Assembly: GCA_020354125.1 (NCBI GenBank)
Contig: CP070643.1
Location: 1,774,147-1,819,305 of the forward strand
DNA from: Betaproteobacteria bacterium
GTDB taxonomy: Bacteria > Pseudomonadota > Gammaproteobacteria > Burkholderiales > Eutrophovitaceae
Direction of reading: 5' to 3'
DNA: 45,159 bases
Below, one piece after another: positions 1 to 11,700 of the stretch. Each line of letters begins with the position of its first letter. Position 1 is the stretch's first letter. The position numbers and the translations under genes were made by a program. The notes beneath the pieces are model-generated. The model saw only the letters and a program-made list of their open reading frames with translations, was not told where the DNA came from and did no database searches.

Positions 1-2
1 AG

Positions 3-1112
3 ACGGCCAACGCCGAGCATCTCGCCATGAGCGACGACGTTGGCATGATCAACTTGTCGCACTTTGCTATTTTTGATGTGGAAGGGCCGGACGCAGAGCG
101 GCTGCTCGAAACCCTTTCCGTGGCTCAGGTTGGCGGTGACAAGCCGGTCGGTTCGGTCGTCTACACGAACTTCCTCGATCACCAAGGCGGTGTGCACGCG
201 GACCTCGTCATCTGCCGGCTTGCAGACAATCGATATAGGGTCGTTACCGGCGGGGCTGACGGCAACCGCGACTGGGTAACAGTTCGCAACCATCGCGACG
301 ACCACGGACACGATGCGGACATCACCATTCGAACCCACGACCTGGCGACGCTGGGTTTGTGGGGTCCGCGGGCGCGCGAGGTACTTGGCAGGTTAGTTGA
401 TCCCAACATGCTTTCCAACGAAGCGTTTCCGTTTGCCACCGCGCAGCAACTATCACTTGCGCTGCCCGACGGAAAGAATGTCGATGTGTGGGCGGCACGA
501 ATCTCCTACGTTGGTGAACTCGGCTGGGAGCTTTACCTCGACAATGATTCGACCACCGCACTACCCCTCTACGATGCGCTGCTCGATGCCGGCGTGGTGC
601 CGGTGGGAATCGAGACATACGCATCCAGCCGTCGACTCGAGAAGTGCTTTCGACTCCAGGGTGCTGATCTGGAGACCGAGTGGAACGCCCATGAGTCAGG
701 TGTTGCGCGAGCGAAAGTCAAGTCAGCGGATTTTGTCGGAAAGGAAGTTTATCTGGCAGGTTATGAGCAACAACCTGTAGCGATGCTGTGCACGATGACA
801 CTCGACACGCCGTCGGTTGCAGGCGGTACGCCGCGCTACCCGGTGGGCACCTGGCCGATACTCGATCCAGCAAGCAAAGAAGTTCTTGTTGACGGCAAAG
901 GCCGGCGTTCGTACAGCACCAGCACGTCCTACTGCCCGTCGATTGGCGAGCACGTGGTCATGGGCTACCTGCCGATCGAACGAGCCAAAGTCGGTGAGAA
1001 ACTGGTGCTCGAGTATTTTGATGAAGGTGGTGACGGCCACTACCCAATGACTGTCAGAATCGTTGGGCGCGGCTCGCTATTTGATCCCGACGGTCTGCGT
1101 GTGCGTGGATAA
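3..1112 (+). CDS. GcvT-type folate-dependent aminomethyltransferase domain (5' truncated by window)
   Basis: The reading frame is open to the window edge, so the N-terminus is missing. The visible part is a glycine-cleavage T-protein-like fold: a VGMINLSHFAIFDVEGPDA stretch matches the family's start-of-barrel signature, ISYVGELGWELY carries the folate-contacting Glu, and RRLEKCFRLQGADL matches the late conserved block. The C-terminal beta-barrel domain is present to the stop. Such domains transfer one-carbon units to tetrahydrofolate, either alone (GcvT) or as the C-terminal half of dimethylglycine or sarcosine dehydrogenases. Which applies here cannot be decided without upstream sequence. 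A further plus-strand gene begins 23 bases after the stop but is broken, so this gene was probably not last in its operon originally. Confidence 0.85.
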   Translation, partial: TANAEHLAMSDDVGMINLSHFAIFDVEGPDAERLLETLSVAQVGGDKPVGSVVYTNFLDHQGGVHADLVICRLADNRYRVVTGGADGNRDWVTVRNHRDDHGHDADITIRTHDLATLGLWGPRAREVLGRLVDPNMLSNEAFPFATAQQLSLALPDGKNVDVWAARISYVGELGWELYLDNDSTTALPLYDALLDAGVVPVGIETYASSRRLEKCFRLQGADLETEWNAHESGVARAKVKSADFVGKEVYLAGYEQQPVAMLCTMTLDTPSVAGGTPRYPVGTWPILDPASKEVLVDGKGRRSYSTSTSYCPSIGEHVVMGYLPIERAKVGEKLVLEYFDEGGDGHYPMTVRIVGRGSLFDPDGLRVRG

Positions 1113-1135
1113 GAACAGTGAGGCGTGAGGAGACC

Positions 1136-1201
1136 ATGCCCGAACGGCATGACGCGCCCTACTTCACCCTAGTGAGCGTCAAACCAACTCGACGTCGGTG
1201 A
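1136..1201 (+). pseudogene. Start of a plus-strand gene cut after about 14 codons
   Basis: An ATG at 1136 follows a good ribosome-binding site (GAGGAG four bases upstream) and reads MPERHDAPYFTLVS. From about 1173 the DNA becomes the 3' end of a thiamine-diphosphate enzyme gene in antisense, and the frame then runs only to a stop at 1199-1201. The strong start and tight spacing behind the GcvT-type gene suggest a second operon gene that lost everything after its first codons. I do not recognise the family. A genuine 21-residue peptide is possible but less likely. Confidence 0.4.
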
Positions 1202-1307
1202 CGATCTCGACAATCGCCGGGCCGGAGAGAGCAAAGGCTTCTCCGAATACCGTTTGCGATTTTGCGGGTCTGATGACACGGAAGCCTTTACCGGCACGCT
1301 GTTCACG
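1179..1307 (-). pseudogene. 3' remnant of a thiamine-diphosphate (acetolactate-synthase-like) enzyme gene
   Basis: Read on the minus strand this gives REQRAGKGFRVIRP and then FGEAFALSGPAIVEIVTDV, ending ELV and a TGA stop. It matches the last residues of the full-length Rieske-thiamine-diphosphate enzyme at 28862-30844, which ends GPAIVEIITDVELV. Relative to that gene the remnant joins EQRAG directly to KGFRV, so 23 codons are missing in frame. Around the stop the two copies share a block of about 45 bases with only a few mismatches, then diverge. There is no start codon and nothing of the other roughly 95% of the enzyme. It is a decayed relict, not a gene. Confidence 0.8.
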
Positions 1308-1315
1308 AACGCGCC

Positions 1316-1420
1316 TCACATCGCCAACTCGTCGAGCAGCGCTTTGGCTTCTTTCAGGTCTTTGGTGTCGAAGGCTTCGGTGAACCAGTTGTAGACTCGG
1401 TCAAGCAGCTCGCGCGCCGT
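1316..1420 (-). pseudogene. 3' remnant of a cyclase-ATPase-TPR signalling protein gene
   Basis: On the minus strand the frame reads [20 protein letters not shown] and then [13 protein letters not shown] before a stop at 1316-1318. This is the characteristic C-terminal tail of class III cyclase-ATPase-TPR proteins. The intact member at 23188-26565 ends with a tail containing HELLAPVHVWFTEG and PDLQEAKQLLEKL. Identity is only moderate, so the remnant came from a different paralogue. It overlaps, in another frame, the last residues and stop of the polyketide synthase gene, marking a recombination junction near 1413-1422. Confidence 0.75.
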
Positions 1421-2774
1421 CGCTCGAATAGTCCTCCAACACGACGTGCGCGTTGACCCCGCCAAATCCAAACGAGTGCAGTCCCGCGCGCCTTGGCGCC
1501 AGGGAACCGTCTCGGTGGGGCTTCGATTCCCAGCGTTGATTACTGGTGCAAAGCCGGAACGGACTATCCTTTAGATACTTCGTTGCGGCGCGCTCGTCGA
1601 CATTGCATGTCGCGGGCAACTCATTTGTCTTCAACGCCCACAATATCTTTAGCAACGCAGCGATTCCCGACGCACACTCCAGATGACCGATGTTCGGTTT
1701 GAGGTAGCCAATTCTACAAGTGTCCACCCCATTAACCATCCCCCGCTCCTCGTAAAGCGTGTTGAACGCCATCTTGAACGCCTCGATCTCCACCGGATCC
1801 GCCAATGGCGATCCGGTACCCTGCGCTTCGATGTATGAGATTGATCCCGGGTCGATTGCCGCCTCCCGATATGCCTTCAGTACTACGTTAGCTTGCGCCC
1901 TCGGGTTGGGTGCGGTGAGCGAATAACTCTTTCCGTCCTGATTCACCGCCGATGCTCTCACTACGGCATAAATGTGATCACGATCGGCAACCGCTTGCCG
2001 CAGAGACTTGAGTAGCACTGCGCCGACACCTTCGCCCCTGACATAACCGGTCGCTCCATCGCTGAACAGCCTTACCTTGCCCTCGGTACTCAAGACTCCG
2101 GCCTTGTTGAGGATGACAAAGCCCTGTGGGTCGAGCAGCACATTCACACCGCCCGCGATGGCCGAATCGCATTCGCCACTCTGGATTGCCCGAACCGCTC
2201 GGTGCAGCGCCACCGTCGAGCTCGAGCAAGCGGTATCCACGAGCTCACTGGGCCCATGCAGGTCCAGAAGATACGAGATGCGACTGGAGAGGATCGAGTT
2301 GACCATGAGTCCGGTTGAAGCGTGGCCGCTGAGCTCGACGTTGGCCGCTCGCAGGACCTCGCTATAGTCGTTATTACCAACGCCGACAAACAGACCGGTA
2401 TTGCTGCCTGCGAACGCGGCAGGCGAGTAGCCTGCGTTTTCGATTGCACTCCAAACCGCTTCGAGCATGAGTCGCTGGCGCGGATCCATCATCTGCGCCT
2501 CTCGTGGCGAAATGCCAAAGAACAGACTGTCGAACTTGTCTACATCTTGCAGAAAAGCGCCCCATTTCACCCATGTCTTGTTCCCCGCGCTATTGGGATC
2601 TCCGTAATACTTCTGCCAGTCCCAGCGGTCTTGCGGAATCTCTCCGATCAACTCCCGCCCCGCATTCAAGTTCTCCCAAAACTGCTCCATGCTGTTCGAT
2701 CCAGGCAAGCGCCCGCCGATGCCGACAATTGCAACGGGGATAAATGCGCCACTGGCGAGCTCTGGAGCTTGTGC
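1401..2774 (-). other. PKS terminal ketosynthase KS3 (non-condensing type)
   Basis: KS3 has Cys4377 in DTACSSS and the later His in PNIGHLECA, but the HGTGT motif reads [12 protein letters not shown], with Gln4512 in place of the first catalytic His. The domain is complete to the NAHVVLEDY end, after which only a few residues remain before the stop. No post-KS linker, ACP or release domain follows in the same protein. The stand-alone AT-ACP protein at 15372-17042 starts with exactly the missing linker type. Confidence 0.8.
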
Positions 2775-5700
2775 GCTTCCTTTGATGATCGGTGTCGCCT
2801 TGTCCGTTGGTCGAGGCAGGGGCTCAACACTCCGAGTCCGAACGGAAGTCGCCACCCCCTTCTTTGCATAGTATTGGCGCAGTTGCTCCTTGTGCGTCCC
2901 CCATAACCCCTCTGCGCACGCTGCCACCGTGGAGTAGCCAAGAAAAACACTCGCCGGCACGTCGACGTCGAATTTTTCCATGACGCGTTTTGCCAGAACG
3001 GCCAGGTCGACCGAACTGCAACCATAGGCGCGCAACTCCTCGTCGAAATCAATTTCAGCGCCGTCGACTCCAAGCAGGGAAGCGACTAACTGCCCGACAT
3101 CACACTTGATGGAATGCAGGACGTCGCTGTCGGCGACGGCTTGACCATTGTCGACGTGCTGCTCGATGGCGACCGGTTCGCTCAGATCTTCATCGTTGGA
3201 AAACTCGCTGCGAGGCGCGGAGTCCTGATCGCTTGTCGTCACAGTTTCGGGCTGCTCGATTGATGGCAAAGGCGCCGCCGTCTCTATCCAATAGCGGTGC
3301 TTGTCGAAAGGATACGTCGGCAGCGAGACCCGCCTGGGAACGCCGCTGCCGCTTCCGTCTTCATGCAGTTGCTCCCAATCGACGTCAATGCCGGCGGTCC
3401 ACAGCTGCGCCAGCTTGTCGAGTTTACGGTTGTTGACAACGGCCTTCAGGTACGCCTTTCCCTCCACGTCGTCGAGCATTGCTGCTGCGGTTTTGGAAGA
3501 CACGCGCCCGCGGTGCACGCTCTCAATGTTCGAGACCCCCTGGCAGTACTTCTCCAACTTGTCTGCCAACTCCTCCTTGCTGCTCACGACTACGGCGAGA
3601 CGCTCGCGCATGGGTTCGCGGCCCACTTGCAGCGTGTACGCAATGTCATGGAGGCTTTCGGTCGCACGGATCGGCGGCAGCGTTTCAGCGCTCTCATCAT
3701 AGGCCGTCTGAAGCGCCTGCAGATAGTGGCTATGCAGATACTCCGAGGTAGCCTCCACGGTCCGGTTCTCGAGCAGTGACCCGGTTCGCGCTTCGATTCC
3801 GAACCGATCGCGCAGCGCACCGCTCAATGCAACGTAATGTGTCGGTTCACAACCGAGCTCGGCAAGATCCACGTCGGTCGCAATGTCACCTGGCCGCACT
3901 CGGAGCAGATCAGCGATGAGCGACACCAATTCTTCCCTAACCCGCCTGCGCAGTGCTCCATCGTCATTGATGAGACGGCTTGCGGATTCCGGCGTCTGGC
4001 GCAAATATTGAAACAGGCTCTCAGCATAGGCTTTGAGGCTGGTCTCCGTTCTGGCGGAGAGGACGATCAGTTGCGCCGTGCCATCGGCTGGTGCGACACC
4101 GTCTGACGCAGGCACCTGATATTCCTCGACAATCAGATGAGCATTCGCCCCGCCAGCACCAAATGAGCTGATCGCGGCGCGGAATGGAGACTCGCTAACA
4201 TGGCGCGCACCCGCAATGGGTGTACGGTGCCATCTGCTCAACTGCTGCTGTACATAGAACGGGCTTGTTTCCAGTTGAAGGTCTGGATTTAGCGGCTCCG
4301 CATTGAGCGAGGGCACCAGCAGCCCGTGCTTCATCTGAAGCAAAACTTTGGAAAGCTGGGCGACGCCGGAAGCAGCCTCCAGGTGACCCAGGTTCGATTT
4401 CACCGAGCCCAAGGCACAGAACTGGTGGTCTGATGTAGAGCGTTGGAATGCGTTGGTTAGCCCAACAATCTCAAGAGCATCACCGAGCGCCGCTCCATTT
4501 GCGGCAACTTCAACATAGTTGATGCTTCGCGGATCCACCCCGGCGGCATCCAATGTCTCGGTGATGAGGTTTGTCTGCGCGTTGGGATTAGGAACGGTGA
4601 AACCGCCTGCCTTGCCCCCATGGTTGACCGCGCTGCGCTTGATGACGCCGTACACAGGGTCTTTGTCCCTGATCGCCAACCCTAGTGGTTTCAACAGGAC
4701 CGCCCCCACTCCTTCCCCCGGTACCAAACCATCACCGTCACCGAGGCTCCTGCTCTGAGCGGTGCTGCCTAGCATACCGAGTTGCTGTAAGCGCAGATAC
4801 TTCGACGGGTGAAGGTTCAAGTTAACGCCGCCAGCCACTGCCATGACGCATTCGCCACGCTTGAGGCTTTCACATGCAAGGTGAATTGCCGTCAACGATG
4901 ATGAGCAGGCGGTGTCCACCGCCAGGCTCGGCCCGGTGAGACCGAAAAAGAAAGAGACCCGATTCGCAATCGCCCAATACGACGACGACGCCAGGACGGC
5001 ACCAGTTTCAAGGTTGGGGCTCAGAAAGGGATACTGCTGGTACATGCTGCCGACGAACACGCCAATACCTCGTCCGGCGCGCTTCTGTAAAACGTCCAGA
5101 CTACGGCGCGTGTAGCCCGCATCCTCGACCGCGTGCCATACAGTCTCCAGGAACAATCGTTCCTGTGGATCCATGCGCACCGCTTCTTTCGGGGAAATAT
5201 TGAAGAACAGCGCATCGAATTTATCGACATCGTTGACGAAGCCGCCCCATTTGCTGTGACTACGCGAACTTCCATCAGCATCGGCACCGTAATGCGCTTG
5301 TGCATCCCAGCGCGATCGCGGTATTTCGGTCACGCAGTCTCGCCCTGCCTTCAGGTTCTCCCAAAACGCGTCCAGCGTATCCGCCATCGGGTAACGCCCT
5401 GCGATACCGACCACAGCAATTGGCTCGTCATGACCGGTAAGAGCAGGGTGCCCCGACGCCTCTTCATCACCAGACGGCAACCCCTGCGCGGGCCCAGGGC
5501 GAACGCGAGAATCTTCGCGTTCGGCACCAAGGGACCGCTCGGCCAACGGTTGAGGCAAAGCGTCAGAGGGACGGACTGGTTCGGCCACAACGTTTGACGA
5601 GGTGACGCTGACTGCGGCGCCAGTCGAATCAGGCTGCGTTTGTGCACCCGAGGCTTCGAATCGTTGTGCCAGGGCTTCTCGATGAGCGTCGACAAAATAA

Positions 5701-8700
5701 TCCGCTAACGCGGTTACTGTCGGGTACTCGAACAACAAGGTGCCACGCAACCTGCCAAAATCCTTCTCGAGTCTTTGATTGACAGTGAGTGCGATGAGCG
5801 AGTCCACCCCGTAGCTGTCGAACGTGGATTCCTCATCGATGTCCGAGACCTGCATCTTGATGACTTCGGCCAGAACGTTCTTGATTTGATCAACTGCGCG
5901 CTCGCGCAGCTGATCGTCCGACGCCGGTCCGTTGCCCGTTGGCGACTTGATATCTGCCGATTCATGCTGCCCCTGACCTGACGCGACAACTACGGCAGCG
6001 ACCGCACTCTCTTCTGAAGGATGGTCGCCAGAGGAAACAGCGCCGGTTGCATTCGGGGCCTTCTGCTGCTTCGCAGATCGTTCGAGTAACACGCGGCCAT
6101 CGCTTTCGCCAATGATCAAACACTGCCCAACATCCGGCTCCTCCAACCCGGCGAGATCCAGAAAATGAATGTCGCAAATTCCATTGCCGGTGAGCAGCTG
6201 ACGCCACCCGTCACAATCCAGCAGCGGCGTGTTCTTGATCCGAAGCGCGTCGTCTTCGAACAGCCACCATCCGGTGGTCAGGCCAAAAGTCAGCGTGTTG
6301 TAGTCGAGCCGCTTGGTGAACTCATTGAGCATCAGCACGCCATTCATCCGTAGCAGACGTTTGATGCGATGCAGGGTCGCTGTGATGTTGCGAGTGGCGT
6401 GAATGCAGTTGGTGCCGACGACCAAATCAAAAGAACACCGCTCAAGGCCCTGAGGTTCCGGATCTTTTTCCAGGTCGAATTGCTTGAACTCAACGAATGG
6501 GTAGCGCTGCCGGTACGCCCTCTCACCATGCTGCAAGAACTGCTTCGAAATGTCCGTGTACAGATACTGGACACCCAGACCACACTCTCGCAGTGCCTCC
6601 AGCACATGTACCGATGAGGCGCCGGTTCCCGCACCCACCTCCAGAATTCGGATCGATGCGTTTGAATCGAGCTCTACCCGACGCCTGACATAGTCCGCCA
6701 CAAGGCGGGCAAGCCGGCGATTGAAGTGCTGGGTGATTTCGTTGCCGGAATAAATTTGCTCGACGAGCGCCAGCGAGCCGCCGGGGAACATCACCTCCAT
6801 GTGGCCCTTGTTGCCTGTCAGTATCTCGGGCATGGAAGTCAAGCAAGCGGAAAGCAACGGAATACGATCCGCTATCTCCGGGAATTCGCTTGCGAGGCCA
6901 TCTTTCCGAACCTCGAATTGGCTCGAGTCGGTTGAGAAACCGGGTTCCGATAGCTTCTCGGTCGTTATCACTCCCTCACGAACCTTTTCCAGAACACCCG
7001 CATCGATGAGCAAATCCAGCAGGGCATCGAACGAGCGAAAATGGGCCTCAACGATACCCAGCTCGGACCTGAGCTTAACCGGGTCATGGATTTCCCCGGG
7101 CGCGAGCAAGATGCCCATGCGGCGCAGGGAGGCCACGAGCCACTCACGTCCCAGCTGCTCGAGTTGCTCGAACGCCTTAGTGAACCGGGTGACGCTCTTA
7201 CTGCTGATTGCGGGTGGATCCTCGCCGGCAACGACCTCCTCGACCAGACAGGGAGTCGGCTCTGAATACAATTCAACCCGCGCCGTCAGGTCCACCCCCA
7301 TGTCGGCCAGAGCCTCGTCGGAAGCCTTGATGGCCATCACTTGCTCAACGGGTGCACTGAGCACACGACCGATCGCTTCCACCCCTTCGCGAGGTTCAAT
7401 CGATCGATGCCCCTGCGCAGTCATGCGCTGGCGATAGTCATCCCCCGATACGATCCCCGTCGTGCCCCAGTAACCCCAGTTGATAACCTTGCCGGGGAAC
7501 CCTGCGACCTCGTTGAGATGGCGGCCAATCGCATCCTTGAAGCAGCAACCAGCCACATAGTTGCTCTGCCCCATCGCGGCCATGAATGAGTTGGCGGAAG
7601 AAAAGAACAGCAGAAAGTCGAGCGGCTCGTCTTTCAACGTTCGATACAGCACCGCGCTGCCTCTGACCTTCGGCGCAAGAGCGGCATTGAATTCGGGCTC
7701 GCTCATGTTCGCGAGGGTGCGATCGCTGAGTACGATTGCCGAGTGCGCGGCGCCCTGGATCGGGCCGAACCTATCCTTGGCTTGACGCAGCGCTGCTTGC
7801 ATACTGACTGGGTCGGTCGCTTCGGCTTGCAGATACAACACCTCGCCGCCCCGCGACTGCACTTCGAGAATCTTTTCCCGCTTTGCACTATCCAGCGGGC
7901 TTCGTCCCACCCAGACCAAGCGCGCCTGAACCTTGTCGGCAAGATAGCGACTGAACTCGAAGCCCAATCCGCCGGCACCGCCGAGGATCAGGTAAACGCC
8001 TCGCTTCCGGTACGGCAATTCGTCAGCCGCCGATAAGCGGGTCATCTCCAATACCCGAACAAATCGTCGACCATTGCGAATCACGACCTCGCCGCCGGCT
8101 TGAGGTGGTTCTTCCAGGATCGGTCGCAGCAAGCTCGGCCAGTTGGCGTCCGAGGCATTGTCAGGCCAACCGTCCAGGCTGATATCGAGGCATCGCACCT
8201 GCAACCGCGGGAACTCCTTGGCGATCACTCGTCCCAGCCCCAGAAGACTCGCTGAACAAGGCCGCGTTCTCGCCTGCCGCTGCAACCTGAATACATCGTT
8301 GGTAATCACGAACAGATCCAGCCGCTGCTGAGTGAGCCCACGCTCATTGAGGCTCTTCAGCATCCTGAACAGAGACAAGACGCCAGCTTCCTGGCTCAGG
8401 TCCACAGCATCGAGATCGCCAACGTCGAGCGGTCCGCTGGTAATGCCACCGAGGAAATAGATTCGACCGATATGCTCCAGCGAACCGAGGCAACTCGGCA
8501 GCGATGCCGGTTCGCTGGCTTCGACCTCCCAGGTGCGGTCATCTAATTGCCGCTCCTGCTCGCCCAGAAGCACGTTGTAGACGTTAGCCGCCGCGTGCTG
8601 CCCGGCAAGGACTTCTGCGAGAACCCGGCTCGCCTCGGAGTAAACAATGAGAACGTGCTGAGCATCCTCAACCGGATTTCCGATCGCGCCGTGGGAAAAC

Positions 8701-11700
8701 GGAGACGGCTTCCATCTCGGTGTGAAAAAGAACTGTTCGCCCGAATCCTTCAGCGGCCGCAGGCACAAATCTTTTAATCTGACGCAAACCGAGCCCTCCT
8801 GATCGCACACCGTGACGTCAAACCGTTCAGATTCAATCTGTGTAACGTGTGCGTAAGCCAGCGCGCCGGGTGAACGCAAGATCTCAATTTCCGTTACAGA
8901 GAATGGCAGCGCCGTCGCCGAGTCGGAAAACATGATCAGGGCGGTTTGCAACGCACCGTCCAGCAGCGAGGGGTGCAGGGTAAATTCCCCGAGCTCACCC
9001 TCGAATGCGCCCGGGATACGGATTTGGCCAAGCGCCTCCGCCCGGTTGCGAACGATCTGCTCCAACGACTGGAAGTAAGGGCCGTAATCGATACCCATGG
9101 AGCGAAACCGCTGATAGATCGTCTCCTTGTCGAGGCTTTCCGGGCACCGCTCTCCGATCTGTGCGATCGCAATCCGCTGCAATGATTGGTCTGGAGCACT
9201 TTCGAGGCGGCGAACGGAACCAGTGGCGTTCGCGATCGACTTCATGGCCGCCCCGCTCCGGATCTCATACGCGAACTCGCCCGCCTCTGCAGCCTTGATC
9301 GAAACAAGGACCTTGCTTGGACCGTCCTCTATCACCAGCGGTTGAGACCAGACGACGCTTTCGAAGCGAAACGGCGCCTCCATGCCAACTCGCTTCAAGG
9401 CAGCGCAGGTCATCTCGAGATAGCCTACCCCTGGCAACAGGCTCTGCCCGCCAACAACATGGTCCCGCACAATCGGCTTGTGCGCAGCCAACGACGAATA
9501 GAAGACAATGCCTTGCCCGGCGCTCAATTCAGGGTCAATCCCGCCGAGCATCGGGTGACCACCGCCTGCGCGTTCATCATCGGCCTGGGCCAACTTGAGA
9601 TTCGGTGCGCCAGGGAGCCAGAACGTCTGCTCCGCAAATGAATAGGTCGGCAACGGAATACGTCGCCCACACACGGCATTTCCCGACTGCACGGCCTTTG
9701 CCGATGTAAGCGTCTGCCAATCGACGCCATCGCCATTGACCCAAAGCGCGGCGAGTTCGCTAAAGCGTCGTTCATTGAACAGCTTTGACGCGCTCGCCTC
9801 GCCTTCCGCGCTCGCATGTTCCTGCGCCTCGCCCTGCTTTGGCCGCACACGCCCCCGGAACATGTTGCCCGGCAACGAGCCTTGATCGGCTGCTTCTCCC
9901 GCGCCGATCTCAATCCAGCTATCTAGTCCGCTGACAAGTTCCTCGACGCTCGCAACCACCAGCGCCAGCCGCTCCTCCATATGCTCTCTTCCAACCTGCA
10001 GGGTAAAGGCAATGTCCGCAAGGCACGGCCCGCCGTCGGCCTCGGAGCGAGTCGACGAGTTGGTCAGGAATGCGCAAAGCGTGCTCGCGTATCGAGTAAG
10101 ATCATCTTGCTTGCGGGCGGAAAGTAAAATGAGCTCGGTTTGCGGCGCCTTCGCTTCGAACCCTTCAGTCGGCACGTACTCTTCGAGGATGATGTGCGCA
10201 TTCGACCCTCCTGCGCCGAAGGAGCTGATTGCCGCCCTGCGCGGAAGCGTGATGACATGCCCATTTTCGCGTCTGGTAGGCCGTTCCCAGTGGACGACTT
10301 CCTGCTGCACGCGGAATGGCGTGCTCGCAAACGGGATGGACGGGTTGAGACTTCGTGAATGCAGCGACGGCACCAGGTTTCCCTGGTTCATCTGCCCGAT
10401 GATCTTGAGCATCCCGGCAATCGCCGCACCCGCTTCAAGATGGCCGATGTTCGCCTTCACCGAGCCAATCGCACAGTGCTGAGCGTCGGGTCTATTTGGT
10501 CCGTAATTTTGCTCGAATGCCATCGTCAGGCCCCGGACCTCGATGGGATCGCCCAATGGGGTGCCGGTTCCGTGAGCTTCTACGTAGGTGATGGTGCCAG
10601 GGTCAACTTCTGCGTCGCGCAGTGCCCGGGAGACCAACTCAGCCTGCGCCGCGGGGTTGGGTACGGTAAAGCCATTCGTCTTGCCGCCAGCGTTGATTGC
10701 GCAACCCTTGATTACTGCATGAATGTGGTCGGCATCTCTCTCTGCGTCCGCAAGCGGCTTGAGCAATAAGGCGCCTACCCCTTCGCCGAAGACAGTGCCA
10801 TTGGCCTTCTCCCCGAACGGGCTGCATTGTCCGGTAGGAGACAGCATGTGCATCTGCGAGTACTGAATGAACCGGCTCGGGTGTAGGAATAGATTGACGC
10901 CGCCAGCGATCGCGACCTGACACTGCCCGTTCCTCAAACTTTGACAAGCAAGGTAAATCGCCGTACCGGACGACGAGCAGGCCGTGTCAAGGCAAATGCT
11001 CGGTCCGTGAAAATCGAAAAAGTAGGAAATGCGGTTGGATATTTGATAGAAATCGGCATCGCGATACGCACTGACGCCGTCGAGTGCCATGGTATTCGCA
11101 TACAGGCCATAGTCGCTCGCATTGCACCCGACAAATACCCCCGTCTCGCGGCCGATAGTCTCCCGCGTGTAGCCACCGTCCTCCAGCAACCCCCACACGA
11201 CTTCGAGGAACAGGCGCTGCTGCGGATCCATCAACTCTGCCTCGCGCGGCGAGATGCGAAAGAAGCCGGCATCGAAGTGGTCGACGGCTTCGAGGAATCC
11301 GCCGCGTTTGCAATAACTCTTGTCCGCCTTCTGTTCGGCATCAAAGAAGGCATCGACCGGCCAACGGTCCGGTGGAACCTCGGTAATGCTCGATTTACCG
11401 GCGCGCAGGTTGTCCCACAAGTCGGAGACTGTTGGCGCCATCGGAAACCGACCGTTAATTCCAATGATGGCTATATCGCCAGCCTTGCTAGTCTGTCGCA
11501 CCGATGGGCGTGCCGTTGTGGAGCCCGCTGTCGTCGCCATCGGTTGCATCAGGTGTGCAATCTGGTCATCCGTCGCCTCTGCCGCATCGCCAGTCTCAGC
11601 CGTATCGCCACCGGGTAGGTCGCCTGCGTGCTCACCTATCAAGTACGTTGCAATACTCTGCAAAGATCGGTGCTCGAAAAGAATGGTTAGCGGTATGTCC

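Noticed and set aside
1198..1383. 61-codon plus-strand open frame in the left-edge debris
   Set aside because: It is antisense to the two recognisable gene remnants and has no ribosome site or family match.
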